From contig JAXLUI010000002.1 in assembly GCA_046329585.1 (NCBI GenBank), positions 558,001-622,000 of the forward strand: a DNA stretch of 64,000 bases, in the 5' to 3' direction. The notes under the pieces were generated by a model. The model ran no database searches, was not told where the DNA came from, and saw only the letters and a program-made list of their open reading frames with translations. Numbering within the stretch: position 1 is the first letter of the stretch; every line of letters starts with the position of its first letter. Position numbers and translations under genes: made by a program. Origin of the DNA: DLKC01 sp002478885. GTDB taxonomy: Bacteria > Bacteroidota > Bacteroidia > Chitinophagales > Chitinophagaceae. This document shows positions 16,995-26,625 of this stretch, piece after piece.

Positions 16995-17528
16995 ATGAAA
17001 AAAGCATTATCCGTTTTATTATTGATTACTGCTGTAACTATTAACCTGGCAGCCTGTGCCCAAAAAGAGGACAAGTCGAAGAGGCCCAGCCCGCCCGCAA
17101 CTGCAACACAAACGCTTGCCAGCGGCGCAACCGTTACCATCAACTACAGCCAACCTGCATTAAAAGGCAGAACCATTGGCAAAGACGTAGAACCAAAAGA
17201 TGGCGAAGTGTGGAGAACCGGCGCAAATGAAGCAACCACTTTTGAAGTAAACAAAGAGGTTAAAATTGAAGGCAAAACATTACCTGCCGGCAAATATGCA
17301 TTCTTTACCATAGCTAATGGTGGCGAATGGACGCTCATCTTTAACAAAGTTTGGGACACATGGGGTGCATTCGATTACAGCAAGAATAAAGACCAGGATG
17401 CATTGCAAGTGAAAGTAAAATCCGGCACCAATTCATCTTCAGTTGAACGGCTTACTTACAGCATCGACAAAGGCGGCAAAGTAAGTTTAATGTGGGGCAC
17501 GTTAAAAGTAGATTTCAACGTAAAATAA
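16995..17528 (+). CDS. DUF2911 lipoprotein
   Basis: This 177-residue protein has a lipoprotein signal (NLAAC, Cys21) and a single DUF2911 domain with YSQPALKGR, GEVWRTGANEATTF and LPAGKYAFFTI. It shares these three blocks with the divergent neighbour but lacks that gene's TPR tail. The lipid anchor would place it in the periplasm-facing membrane leaflet. No catalytic residues are obvious. The terminator at 17551 ends the unit. Confidence 0.82.
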   Translation: MKKALSVLLLITAVTINLAACAQKEDKSKRPSPPATATQTLASGATVTINYSQPALKGRTIGKDVEPKDGEVWRTGANEATTFEVNKEVKIEGKTLPAGKYAFFTIANGGEWTLIFNKVWDTWGAFDYSKNKDQDALQVKVKSGTNSSSVERLTYSIDKGGKVSLMWGTLKVDFNVK

Positions 17529-17550
17529 ACGAAGTAAAAAATCAAGTAAA

Positions 17551-17574
17551 AGGAACCCTCGGGGTTCCTTTTTT
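17551..17574 (+). terminator. Rho-independent terminator after DUF2911 lipoprotein gene
   Basis: AGGAACCC and GGGTTCCT pair with a minimal CTCGGG-type loop and are followed by TTTTTG. Confidence 0.8.
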
Positions 17575-17610
17575 GTTTATACTGCTATGATACAAGAAGT
17601 TTTTTTGGGA

Positions 17611-17660
17611 GCCGGCATTATCTCTTGTGGCATCACCTCTTGCGTCGCACACTTCAACTT
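17611..17660. repeat. Single left-type intergenic repeat unit, locus I
   Basis: This is a nearly full unit: GCCGGC at 17611, then TGGCATCACCT, then core CTTGCGTCGCAC at 17639-17650, then ACTTCAAC. No right partner precedes pdxJ. Confidence 0.75.
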
Positions 17661-17768
17661 TCCATTTTCAACGCAGCAGATGCGTAAAAACGAAGCTGTA
17701 CATATAAAACAATACTTATTTGGCGGGCTGCCCAGCCCTTGTTTAATTTTAGCAACTACATTTGCAGC

Positions 17769-18494
17769 ATGAACTATACGACAAAGCTTTCGGTAAATAT
17801 TAATAAGATTGCCACGCTGCGCAACAGTCGCGGCGGAGATAATCCCGATGTGGTAAAAGCAGCAATCGATATCCAATTATTTGGAGCTGATGGAATAACT
17901 GTTCATCCCCGCCCCGATGAAAGGCATATAAGGTATGAAGATGTAAGGCAGATAAAAAAGGTTATCAAAACAGAATTCAACATAGAGGGCAACTGCACGG
18001 AGCAAAAATTCGTCGATCTTGTTTTGGAAACGAAACCACATCAGGTAACGCTTGTACCCGATGCGTTGAACCAGGTAACAAGTGATCACGGATGGAATAC
18101 TATCGAACATAAAGATTATTTACAAAAAATGATCGCGGTATTCAAAAACGCGGGTATACGCGTTTCCATTTTTGTGGACCCTGATTTAGATATGGTCGTC
18201 GGTGCAGCGCAGACCGGCACTGATAGGATTGAACTGTACACAGAACGTTATGCAAAACAATACCCGGAAAATAAAGCAGAAGCGGTAAAAGCATATGTTA
18301 GCGCCGCACTAAAAGCAAAAGAACTCGGCTTAGGCTTAAACGCAGGTCACGATCTTGATTTGCATAACCTTAAGTATTTTAAACAAAACATCCTTTTCCT
18401 GGATGAAGTCTCGATTGGCCATGCGCTTATTTGTGATGCGCTGCATTACGGAATGGAGAACACAGTTCAGATGTATAAAAGACAGCTTTTGTAG
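17769..18494 (+). CDS. pdxJ: Pyridoxine 5'-phosphate synthase
   Basis: The start at 17769 gives MNYTTKLSVNINKIATLRNSRG, the normal PdxJ beginning. PdxJ condenses 1-deoxyxylulose 5-phosphate with 3-amino-2-oxopropyl phosphate to form pyridoxine 5'-phosphate. Family signatures are VNINKIATLRNSRGG, GADGITVHPRPDERHI, HQVTLVPDA, RVSIFVDPD, GLGLNAGHDL and the C-terminal EVSIGHALI. The length (241 residues) matches a single TIM-barrel subunit. The product feeds PLP enzymes such as the nearby CBS-like protein. A TACATTTG motif only 5 bases before the ATG resembles the Bacteroidota -7 element but is too close for a normal leader. Confidence 0.95.
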   Translation: MNYTTKLSVNINKIATLRNSRGGDNPDVVKAAIDIQLFGADGITVHPRPDERHIRYEDVRQIKKVIKTEFNIEGNCTEQKFVDLVLETKPHQVTLVPDALNQVTSDHGWNTIEHKDYLQKMIAVFKNAGIRVSIFVDPDLDMVVGAAQTGTDRIELYTERYAKQYPENKAEAVKAYVSAALKAKELGLGLNAGHDLDLHNLKYFKQNILFLDEVSIGHALICDALHYGMENTVQMYKRQLL

Positions 18495-18534
18495 ATTTCC
18501 TGATGTGATTTTTCACGTATAAATACGTGGAATA

Positions 18535-18562
18535 AAGCCGGAAAAAATACTTTCCGGCTTTA
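18535..18562 (+). terminator. Rho-independent terminator after pdxJ
   Basis: AAGCCGGAAA pairs with TTTCCGGCTT across a short A-rich loop, followed by TATTATT. It lies 41 bases after the stop codon. Confidence 0.75.
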
Positions 18563-18982
18563 TTATTATTGATACCTTTATCCGGGAAATGTTACAGCAT
18601 AAAGATGTAGTATTAGCGTGCGCGGCTGTTAACTTTTCTCCATCCGTATTGACTATTTGATTTGTGACCCATGAAGTGAAAGGTATTTTCAGAATACCAG
18701 GCTACCTGCAGTTTTAATTAGCCGAAATTGTTGCTAACAAATAATTATCCGGCAATGGCATTTTCGAAGAATTATTGATAGGCATTTAGCGGTAGATCAG
18801 AAGTTTTTTAACTATTACCTGCATTTCGCATTTGTTTTTGTATTTCATCATTTCAGTTCAATATCCCTTGTAAAGGCTAACCTAAAGATTAGTAATTGCA
18901 TCCCCCGCTTTGACTAAGCTGTTAACTATAAAAACATTTCATCACTTATATATTTATTAATACTCAACAAAAACTCCATTTT
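18563..18982. other. Non-coding gap with no recognisable element
   Basis: About 420 bases precede the large repeat-protein gene. I find no copy of the intergenic repeat, no RNA gene and no good hairpin here. The last 60 bases are AT-rich and probably hold the promoter, but I cannot place it. Confidence 0.5.
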
Positions 18983-21900
18983 ATGAAATCCGTATTTTTA
19001 TTTTTAACGCTCTCTGCATTATTGATTTATAATTCCACGGGTAATGCACAAACCCTCGTGAAAAACATGAGCTCGACCAACGGAGATGTATACTCCGTCT
19101 ATAAAAGTGGTGGCAGTTACTTTATCGGTGGCAGCTTTAATTATGTGGGTTTAAATACTGGCTACGCCGCGTTAACGCAAACAAACAATGACTATCCAAA
19201 CATGGATTTCCCAACAGTGAATGGCACAATCAGCACCATAGTTCCCGATGGTTCCGGCGGCTGGTACATTGGTGGTTATTTCTCAGCAGTTGGAAGCGTA
19301 GCTGTCTCTAATCTTGCGCATGTGAAATCAGACAATACAGTAGATGCAAACTTCAATGCATCCTGCAATTCCAGGGTTCGCGCGGTAGTACGTGTGTCAA
19401 ACAGGCTTTATATTGGCGGTGATTTCACCAGCGTTAATGGTACAGCACGAAACTATGCTGCTGCGCTAAACGCAAACACAGGCGCGGTTATAGTTGCATG
19501 GAATCCGGCACCTAACGGCTCAGTATACACCATTTCACCAATATTGGCAACCAGCGTGAACATTAACGATACAACGCTTTGGCTGGGTGGTGGTTTTACA
19601 ACGATCAACTCAGGTATAAACCGGCCATATCTTGTAAAGGTCAACAGCACCAATGGCAATTTTGTCAATGGAACAGTAAATACAAATGCGCTGGTTAATA
19701 AATTACTTACCCGCGGTGATTCGGTTTTTGTTGCCGGTAATTATACAAGGTTTGGCCTTAGAACGGATTATCTTTCAGGTATAACAGTTGGTAGCGGACT
19801 GGCTGACCAAACAATGCCGGTTGCCAACAACCAGATAAGATCTATTATCTCTGACGGAGCCGGAGGCTGGTATGTGGCTGGCTTTTTCACAACAATAGGT
19901 GGAGTGTCCAGATCATATGTTGCAAGAGTAAATCCTGACAAATCAATTAACGCCAACTTTAATGTAACAAGCAATAGTTATATATATGCCCTGGCACTTG
20001 ATGGAAACAAGCTTTATATGGGGGGATCGTTCACCCAAATTAATGGCACCACCAGGAATTATCTCGCAGCTGTAAACGCAAGTTCTGGAGTGTTACAAAA
20101 CTGGGATCCAAATGCTAATTCATATGTATACACACTTGCACTTACAACAAATGATGTTCTGGCTGGCGGCATTTTTACGACGGTTGCCAACAAATGGGCG
20201 TACAGGTTCACAGCAATTTCTAAAACCACTGCCACTCCTGAACCTGGCTTTGTGGGATATAACAGCCAGGTAAATAAAATTTCCGTTCGTGGAGACTCAA
20301 TTCTGACGGGTGGAAACTATACAGCATCCGCATATTATACTCCTAATTCTGCCAAACTCACCACAACGTCTATAGTGCCAGACTACAATTTTCCAGCAAC
20401 GAATGGCATTATTCGCAGCGTTGTTCCGGATGGCGCCGGCAACTATTACGTAGGCGGATCTTTTACAACAATCGGCGGAGTAAACCAGGCTTATGTTGCA
20501 AAATTGAATTCGAGTTACCAGGTTATTTCGTCGTGGGCGCCAGCTGTTAATGGAGAAGTACGGTCAATCATATTGAACAGCACTAGCAATACTGTTTATA
20601 TAGGAGGAACTTTTTCAATAACCAATGCTGTATCAAGGCCCTACATTTCCGCGCTCAGTACAACAAACCCCGGCTCCAATAAACCATGGAACAGTTCTTT
20701 AAACAGTTATGTTTATTCACTTGCATCCGATGGAACATCAATTTATGCAGGAGGCTTGTTTACACTTGTTAATAATGTTACTACCCGCGATAGGCTTGCC
20801 AAATTCGATTTGAACGGTAATCTGGACGCATCGTGGAATCCTGATGCTAACAGCACGGTCGAGCAAGTGACAATTGCCGGCACCAATGTACTCGTTGGGG
20901 GCAGTTTTACAACCATAGGTGGTATTTCAAGACTTTACCTTGCAAAATTAAATACCACAAACGGAGCTGCAACGAACTGGGCCACGGCGAACAGTACTGT
21001 ATATGCATTATATGTGGATGGCACAACCTGCTATGTTGGTGGAAGCTTTTCACAATTATCCGGTAATGCCAGGAATTACCTGGGGTCTGTGGCCATCGCA
21101 AGCGGCAATATAAGCGCTTTTGCGCCAAGCCCCAACAGTTATGTATTTAGCATAAACAAGTCAGGAACCACTCTGTATTATAGCGGCTATTTTACCACGG
21201 TAAACGGCACAAATCGAAATTATATAGCAGCTTCAAATTCATCTAATGGCAGTTTGCAGGCATGGGATCCTAGCCCGAACTCGTATGTATTTAATATTAA
21301 CGTAAGCGGCACAGATGTAATCTTAGGCGGACAGTTCCAGGGATTCCAGGAAGCGACACGTACTTATGCCTCAATCATAAGAAACTCAACTGGCTCGTAT
21401 ACACCATGGGCTCCATCAATTAACAATATAGTTAACGATATAACCTATAATAGCAATAGAATTTTTATAGGAGGTGCCTTTACCAATGCAGGAGGCGCTG
21501 TGAGAAACGGGCTTGCTGCATTTAGTCTTAATGGTAACATTAATGCTTTCGACCTCGCTCTTACGAAAACATCTGGCGGGGTTACCGTAAACAGTCTATT
21601 GGCCACCACTACAGAAATTTATGCAGGTGGTGATTTCGACGCCGCAGGAACAACAACCAGGCGCGATTTTGTTGGAGCAACCATTTCACCAGTCGCAGTT
21701 ACAGCAACAGATGCATCGCCTGATGCCAACGTATACGCAATTGCCCTTAACGGTACATCACTCGTGTATGGTGGCGCGTTTACCTACAGCAACAATACGC
21801 CACGGAATTACCTCGGCGTAATAGCAGGAACAAACGGCACTGTATTACCCTGGAATCCTTCGCCAGATAGCTATGTATACGATGTCACCTACAACTACAA

Positions 21901-23503
21901 CAGGATATTTGCTGTAGGCCAGTTCGACAATATTGCCGGCACCAGCCACAATGGCGCTGCTGCATTTAATTTAAACACAGGAGCTTTGCTCACATGGAAT
22001 CCACTATTATCAAGAGCCGCTTATGGTCCATATGCAGACCTTAACGCGGTAACGTCTGATTCAAACTATGTTTATCTGGGTGGCTATTTTGACCAGGTCA
22101 ATGGTGTATCGAGAAATAATGCTGCAATCGTTGCTGCGAATAATGCATCGCTGCAATCATGGGCTGCAGAACCTAGTTATATTGTAAGAGCAATTGCTTT
22201 AAGCGGTACTAAACTGATTATTGGCGGCGACTTCAGTTTTTGTAAAGGTGCTTCACGGTCATATATCGCGAAAATCGACTCTGCAACAGGATTGGTAAAT
22301 ACATCATGGAATCCCGGGGCTAACAGCTATGTTTACGCTATTACCGGCAATGGCAACAACATTTATGCGGGAGGCATTTTTACCCAATTAGCCGGCGTAA
22401 CAAGAACCGCCCTGGGCGCTGTGAATGCAAATACCGGAGTGGCTACGTCATTTGATCCCGTTGTACAAAACAGCGGTGGCACTGGCTATGTTTACTCATT
22501 GGCCTTCGATGCTTCAAACATACTCTATGTTGGTGGCTACTTCACTGCCGTGAAAAGCACAACGAGGAATTTCGCTGCCGCACTTGCCGTTTCGGGAGCT
22601 GGCACTTTACAGAGCTGGGATCCGAACGCCAACGGCCAGGTAAATGCCATTGCTGTAAATGGTTCAACCATTTTCCTTGGAGGTAATTTTACAACGCTGA
22701 ATGGTGGAACCGCCAGGAACAGATTGGCATCGGTTAATAATACCGCAGGTACATTAACTACTTTCAACCCTAACATGAACAGCAACGTAAACGCACTCTG
22801 GTTAAACGGAACCACTTTGTACACCGGAGGATCGTTTACAACGGTAAACGGTGGTGCAAATGCAAAGAATTACCTCGCGGCGTACAATGCAACAACAGGT
22901 GCATTGGGCAACTGGAGTCCGAATGCAAACAGTACAGTACTGGCAATCGCTTCTGCATCAGACAGTGTGTATATCGGAGGTTATTTCTCTACACTTAACG
23001 GCACGACCCGCAACCGGCTTGCGGCGGTAAGAGGTGCGGCCGGCACGAACCTTATTACTGGCTTCGATCCAAACGCAAATAACATCATTCGCAGTAATTA
23101 TGTCTCAGGACGTACACTCCTGACCGGTGGCGCCTTTGCTACACTTAATGGCTCGCTGCGTGGAGGTTTCGCGGTGTATGCGTTGCCTTCTGGCCCACAG
23201 CCTCCAATAGTTGCTACGGGAGACGAAATCGTTGCACAGGATGTTGACACGAAAACGGGCATCTATCCTAATCCTGTTTCAACAGGCGTGGCTAATGTGC
23301 GTTTAAACGACAAGATCAGTGGTCGGATCACCATTATTGTAACCGATATGAGTGGCCGCGTGACTCTAAGTAAAACACTCGACACGTTTTCCGGTGATAA
23401 ATCTATTCAGTTGAACGTTAGTTCGCTCGTAAACGGAACCTACTATGTAACCGTTGCAGGCAAACAGGAGACCTTTAAAACAAAAATGGTTGTTTTAAAA
23501 TAA
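18983..23503 (+). CDS. Large secreted beta-propeller repeat protein with T9SS type A sorting domain
   Basis: This is a 1506-residue exported protein: signal peptide MKSVFLFLTLSALLIYNSTGNAQ. The body contains 28 copies of a GG.F-type blade motif (GGSFTTIGG, GGYFSAV, GGDFTSVNG and similar) in units of about 45-50 residues, each with V.A/YS.....N.LYVGG, NG..RNYLA..N and W.P/NANS. This matches DUF5122-type propeller repeats. The last 80 residues (GIYPNPVSTG to TYYVTVAG and KTKMVVLK) are a type A C-terminal signal for the type IX secretion system. It should be exported through T9SS and attached or released at the cell surface. The ligand is unknown. The start is the only ATG near a signal peptide. 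Confidence 0.88.
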   Translation: MKSVFLFLTLSALLIYNSTGNAQTLVKNMSSTNGDVYSVYKSGGSYFIGGSFNYVGLNTGYAALTQTNNDYPNMDFPTVNGTISTIVPDGSGGWYIGGYFSAVGSVAVSNLAHVKSDNTVDANFNASCNSRVRAVVRVSNRLYIGGDFTSVNGTARNYAAALNANTGAVIVAWNPAPNGSVYTISPILATSVNINDTTLWLGGGFTTINSGINRPYLVKVNSTNGNFVNGTVNTNALVNKLLTRGDSVFVAGNYTRFGLRTDYLSGITVGSGLADQTMPVANNQIRSIISDGAGGWYVAGFFTTIGGVSRSYVARVNPDKSINANFNVTSNSYIYALALDGNKLYMGGSFTQINGTTRNYLAAVNASSGVLQNWDPNANSYVYTLALTTNDVLAGGIFTTVANKWAYRFTAISKTTATPEPGFVGYNSQVNKISVRGDSILTGGNYTASAYYTPNSAKLTTTSIVPDYNFPATNGIIRSVVPDGAGNYYVGGSFTTIGGVNQAYVAKLNSSYQVISSWAPAVNGEVRSIILNSTSNTVYIGGTFSITNAVSRPYISALSTTNPGSNKPWNSSLNSYVYSLASDGTSIYAGGLFTLVNNVTTRDRLAKFDLNGNLDASWNPDANSTVEQVTIAGTNVLVGGSFTTIGGISRLYLAKLNTTNGAATNWATANSTVYALYVDGTTCYVGGSFSQLSGNARNYLGSVAIASGNISAFAPSPNSYVFSINKSGTTLYYSGYFTTVNGTNRNYIAASNSSNGSLQAWDPSPNSYVFNINVSGTDVILGGQFQGFQEATRTYASIIRNSTGSYTPWAPSINNIVNDITYNSNRIFIGGAFTNAGGAVRNGLAAFSLNGNINAFDLALTKTSGGVTVNSLLATTTEIYAGGDFDAAGTTTRRDFVGATISPVAVTATDASPDANVYAIALNGTSLVYGGAFTYSNNTPRNYLGVIAGTNGTVLPWNPSPDSYVYDVTYNYNRIFAVGQFDNIAGTSHNGAAAFNLNTGALLTWNPLLSRAAYGPYADLNAVTSDSNYVYLGGYFDQVNGVSRNNAAIVAANNASLQSWAAEPSYIVRAIALSGTKLIIGGDFSFCKGASRSYIAKIDSATGLVNTSWNPGANSYVYAITGNGNNIYAGGIFTQLAGVTRTALGAVNANTGVATSFDPVVQNSGGTGYVYSLAFDASNILYVGGYFTAVKSTTRNFAAALAVSGAGTLQSWDPNANGQVNAIAVNGSTIFLGGNFTTLNGGTARNRLASVNNTAGTLTTFNPNMNSNVNALWLNGTTLYTGGSFTTVNGGANAKNYLAAYNATTGALGNWSPNANSTVLAIASASDSVYIGGYFSTLNGTTRNRLAAVRGAAGTNLITGFDPNANNIIRSNYVSGRTLLTGGAFATLNGSLRGGFAVYALPSGPQPPIVATGDEIVAQDVDTKTGIYPNPVSTGVANVRLNDKISGRITIIVTDMSGRVTLSKTLDTFSGDKSIQLNVSSLVNGTYYVTVAGKQETFKTKMVVLK

Positions 23504-23521
23504 CAATCAAACAGCATGAAT

Positions 23522-23551
23522 AAAAGGCCTGCTCTTACGCAGGCCTTTTAT
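23522..23551 (+). terminator. Rho-independent terminator after the repeat-protein gene
   Basis: AAAAGGCCTGC pairs with GCAGGCCTTTT across a TCTTAC loop. The arms carry an A run before and a T run after, so it may work in both directions. Confidence 0.8.
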
Positions 23552-23609
23552 TTTGAATTGCAACAAGGCTTGCGGCTTTCCCGGCCCTGCACAATAGCGA
23601 TCCCACAGT

Positions 23610-23657
23610 TTAAGTGTGCGACGCAACAGGCGCTGCCACAAGGTACAAATGACGGGC
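23610..23657. repeat. Single right-type intergenic repeat unit, locus J
   Basis: The core GTGCGACGCAAC lies at 23616-23627, followed by AGGCGCTGCCAC and ending near ACGGGC. The inner flank (TTTAA) has diverged. I see only a doubtful trace of a left unit upstream. Confidence 0.68.
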
Positions 23658-23805
23658 TTAAAAACTTAACATCGGCCTCTGATAGCACTGCGATTGTGCT
23701 AAAAATCTTTGCCAGCAGGGATCACCGCCCTTAATTCACAATTACTGAATAAGTTTATAGTTGGAATTTTAATAAAATATTGTTAGTTTGGGATAAGATT
23801 TTAAT

Positions 23806-24675
23806 ATGCATGAAAACCGCGAAATATCAGCTCTCTTTACACTGATCGATGATCCCGACGAAGAGGTCTTTACCTCGGTTTCCGAAAGGATCGTTCATTA
23901 TGGTGTTGGCATTATTCCCAATCTTGAAAACCTTTGGGAAAATACAGCAAGCGACGAGATACAGGAACGTATTGAAATGCTAATACACCGTCTGCATTAT
24001 ATAGATCTTGTGAACGACCTCACCGACTGGAACGCAAGCCCCTACCAGGACCTGATGCAAGGCACACTACTGGTAGCCAAATTTCAATACCCCGAATTAC
24101 AGATGACGCCGGTGATGCAAGAAATTGAAAAGATCCGGCGCAGCGTATGGCTCGAATTGAACAGTTATCTCACGCCACTTGAACAAGCTAATGTTATCAG
24201 CAGCATTTTATATAACTATTATGCATTGAAAGGAACAGAAATCGCCTATGTAAATCCCGACGAATTTTTTATTCACAAAGTGTTGCAGAGCAAAAGAGGC
24301 AATGCAATTTCCAATGGCCTTCTTTATTTGATGCTTGCTGAACTGCTAGACATACCCGTAAAGGCCATCAATATTCCGCGACAATTTGTGCTCGCATATT
24401 TCAACAGCGATTACGATGGTTTCAGCGGTGACGACAAACCCCAGGAAAAAATAAGTTTTTATATCGACGCCACAACGGGCCAGCCTTTTACACACAAGGA
24501 CATAGATAATTATTTCAAGAGAATCTCTGTTCCTTCTTCACCATCCTATTTTAAGCCGCTCTCTAAAAAGCGGGTAATACAACTACTGCTCGAAGAACTT
24601 GCCCACTGTTTTGAAAAACCGGGACTCGCTTACAAAAAGAATGAATTGCTTCAACTTGCGGCATTAATTGGTTAG
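23806..24675 (+). CDS. SirB1/transglutaminase-like family protein
   Basis: This 289-residue soluble protein fits the Transglut_core2/SirB1 group. An N-terminal helical part (residues 1-90) is followed by a core with LTPLEQANVISSILYNYYALKG, GNAISNGLLYLMLAELLDIPV and PRQFVLAYFNS, then SFYIDATTGQPFTH. In related proteins the core Cys, His and Asp form a papain-like triad. Here the residue at the usual Cys place reads N/S (NAISNG), so peptidase or transglutaminase activity is unlikely. The function of the family is poorly known. It is followed by surE after 97 bases on the same strand. Confidence 0.72.
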   Translation: MHENREISALFTLIDDPDEEVFTSVSERIVHYGVGIIPNLENLWENTASDEIQERIEMLIHRLHYIDLVNDLTDWNASPYQDLMQGTLLVAKFQYPELQMTPVMQEIEKIRRSVWLELNSYLTPLEQANVISSILYNYYALKGTEIAYVNPDEFFIHKVLQSKRGNAISNGLLYLMLAELLDIPVKAINIPRQFVLAYFNSDYDGFSGDDKPQEKISFYIDATTGQPFTHKDIDNYFKRISVPSSPSYFKPLSKKRVIQLLLEELAHCFEKPGLAYKKNELLQLAALIG

Positions 24676-24772
24676 CTCCGTTATTAAGAAAAAACTTCAG
24701 GAGGCAATGCTACTCTGTTTATGCTTTTGTAAAATGAAAGCGAACATAGCCAAATCGTACTAACTTGCGCAC

Positions 24773-25573
24773 ATGCCAAAAGCAAAGAAAAAAGAACAGC
24801 CGATTATACTCATAACAAACGATGACGGCATTACAGCACCCGGCATTCGCGCTTTGATAGAAGCGGTACAACATCTTGGAAAAGTAACGGTGGTAGCGCC
24901 CGACAAACCACAAAGCGGAATGGGGCACGCGGTAACAATCGGGCACCCGCTACGCCTGCATGTTGCTCACCAGTTTGGCGACATTGAGGCCTACCAATGC
25001 AGCGGCACACCTGTCGATTGCGTTAAACTGGCCGTTGACAAAGTGCTGCACCGCAAGCCTGATATTTGCCTGAGCGGCATTAACCACGGCGCAAACCACA
25101 GTATTAATGTTATCTACTCCGGAACCATGAGTGCAGCCCTCGAAGCTTCAATAGAGAGTATACCCAGCATAGGTTTCAGCTTGCTCGATCACAGCATAGA
25201 GGCTGATTTCGCCGGCGCAAAAAAATATGCAGCCATATTGGTAGAGCACATTCTGCAAACGAACTACGACAAACATCTTTGCCTGAATGTTAACATCCCT
25301 GCTGTTGATGAGCCGCTGTTAAAAGGCTTAAAAGTATGCAGGCAGGCTTATGCAAAATATGAAGAAGAGTTCGACGAAAGGCTCGATCCAAGCGGCAAAA
25401 AATACTATTGGCTCACAGGCGCCTTTCTTAATTTCGACAAGGGAAAAGATACCGATGTGTGGGCACTCAAAAACAATTATGTAAGCGTTGTTCCGGTACA
25501 ATTTGACCTTACCAACCACGAATTGAAAGAAAAATTAGCACAAAAAATCCCTTCGAACGTTGAAAAAAAATAG
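24773..25573 (+). CDS. surE: 5'/3'-nucleotidase SurE
   Basis: SurE is a metal-dependent nucleoside monophosphate phosphatase associated with stress survival. The signature ITNDDGITAPGI carries the metal-binding D17 and D18. APDKPQSGMGHAVTI, CSGTPVDCVKLAV and SGINHGANHSINVIYSGTMSAA complete the active site. The length (266 residues) is typical. The downstream membrane-protein gene overlaps its 3' end by 14 bases, so the two are translated from one message. Confidence 0.95.
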   Translation: MPKAKKKEQPIILITNDDGITAPGIRALIEAVQHLGKVTVVAPDKPQSGMGHAVTIGHPLRLHVAHQFGDIEAYQCSGTPVDCVKLAVDKVLHRKPDICLSGINHGANHSINVIYSGTMSAALEASIESIPSIGFSLLDHSIEADFAGAKKYAAILVEHILQTNYDKHLCLNVNIPAVDEPLLKGLKVCRQAYAKYEEEFDERLDPSGKKYYWLTGAFLNFDKGKDTDVWALKNNYVSVVPVQFDLTNHELKEKLAQKIPSNVEKK

Positions 25574-25850
25574 CTTCCCTCTTGGTATTATTATCGGCAT
25601 AATTGCGCCGGTTGTTGGCATACTTATTTTCTATTTGTGGAAAGCAAGCGCCAACCCGTTTGGTTATTTTCTCGAAGTGGTTTTCGAAAATAAATCACTG
25701 CTCACAGCAATGATCAGCTTCTCTTTGTTTGCAAACGCCGCCGCATTTACATGGGCAGTTAACACAAGCAAAGACAAAACAGCAAAAGGCGTGTTCCTGG
25801 TTACTTTGCTCATTATGCTGCCACTGATCATTTATAAACTATTTATGTAG
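25560..25850 (+). CDS. Small three-helix membrane protein overlapping surE
   Basis: This 96-residue protein has three hydrophobic stretches (about residues 8-26, 46-66 and 75-94). The start codon is TTG at 25560 inside the surE 3' end, followed by AAAAAAAAT, giving MKKNSFPLGIIIGII. No ATG is available near the right place. The 14-base overlap suggests translational coupling. I do not recognise the family. Its stop codon (TAG at 25848) is directly joined to the first base of the next intergenic repeat. Confidence 0.68.
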   Translation: MKKNSFPLGIIIGIIAPVVGILIFYLWKASANPFGYFLEVVFENKSLLTAMISFSLFANAAAFTWAVNTSKDKTAKGVFLVTLLIMLPLIIYKLFM

Positions 25851-26051
25851 CCGGCTCCTTTGCAAATGGCATCACCTGTTGCGTCGCACACTTCAGCACA
25901 AGTAAAATATTCGGCAAATAACAACCCAAATCATCGTTTGGACCCGATTACTGATTGCCGCCGTTAAAATGCTCATTTAGACCTGCTGCATACCGAACAG
26001 AAAGCACAAGTGTGCGACGCAACAGAAGACTGGGATTGATAAGCAGCCTGG
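25849..26051. repeat. Paired intergenic inverted repeat, locus K
   Basis: The left unit AGCCGGCTCC...TGGCATCACCT leads to core GTTGCGTCGCAC at 25878-25889. The right core GTGCGACGCAAC lies at 26012-26023 and the right end reads AGCCTGG. Both inner flanks carry ACACTT/AAGTGT and match. The element overlaps the stop codon of the preceding gene and nearly reaches the stop of the convergent gene. Confidence 0.82.
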
Positions 26052-26070
26052 TTAATAATTATTGACTGGC

Positions 26071-26625
26071 TCAGCGTAAGTTTTTCGTGGCAGCGTAACG
26101 AAACAATAAACCTGCACCGGAATACAAAACCGCGAAAAAGGCATTTACTAAAAGTATTTCTGTTACAGAACTTCCGCTGTAGTTGTACATTTTGGCAACC
26201 AATTGAACAACGGCGATCAGCAATAAAGTCAGAGCAGTTGCGAACATAACCCGCTCCATTCCTTTTGCTGCCGCCCTATAAAAAAAAGACCCTACAACAA
26301 CGATCGCCAAAACAATAATGTACATAAAGTTCGCGGTGTTTGGCCCCGAACCAATAAGACCTACAGCAAGGTTAGCCCAAACAAGCAAAAAAGTGGAAGC
26401 GACAGCCAATGCGATTGCTGCGCGATGTATAATGCCAGGCAACAACCTGGATAGTGCCACATAGCCAAGCCCGGTACTAAAGATCAACACTGCCATAATA
26501 ATAAAATCGTTAACAGTCCAATTTACTTCGTCCGTAAACTGCATTGCCACCAGCGGTACACATAAAATCACTGCGGTTGTAAAAGCAACCCAAACGACGG
26601 GCCTAACGAAGGTTTTTTGTTTCAT
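26071..26625 (-). CDS. Hypothetical multi-pass membrane protein
   Basis: The start is placed at 26625 (MKQKTFVRPVVWVAFTTAV), giving 184 residues; the open frame extends to 26742 but the extra part precedes a better ATG. About six hydrophobic helices are visible, with short polar loops (TDEVNWTVNDF, GSGPNTANF, YNYSGSSVTE). No conserved charged residues point to transport. I do not recognise a named family. It stands alone. Confidence 0.7.
   Translation of the reverse strand: MKQKTFVRPVVWVAFTTAVILCVPLVAMQFTDEVNWTVNDFIIMAVLIFSTGLGYVALSRLLPGIIHRAAIALAVASTFLLVWANLAVGLIGSGPNTANFMYIIVLAIVVVGSFFYRAAAKGMERVMFATALTLLLIAVVQLVAKMYNYSGSSVTEILLVNAFFAVLYSGAGLLFRYAATKNLR

Noticed and set aside
18983..23503. 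Repeated DNA that could suggest a CRISPR array or satellite
   Set aside because: The repeats are degenerate at DNA level, keep one reading frame and encode a propeller motif.
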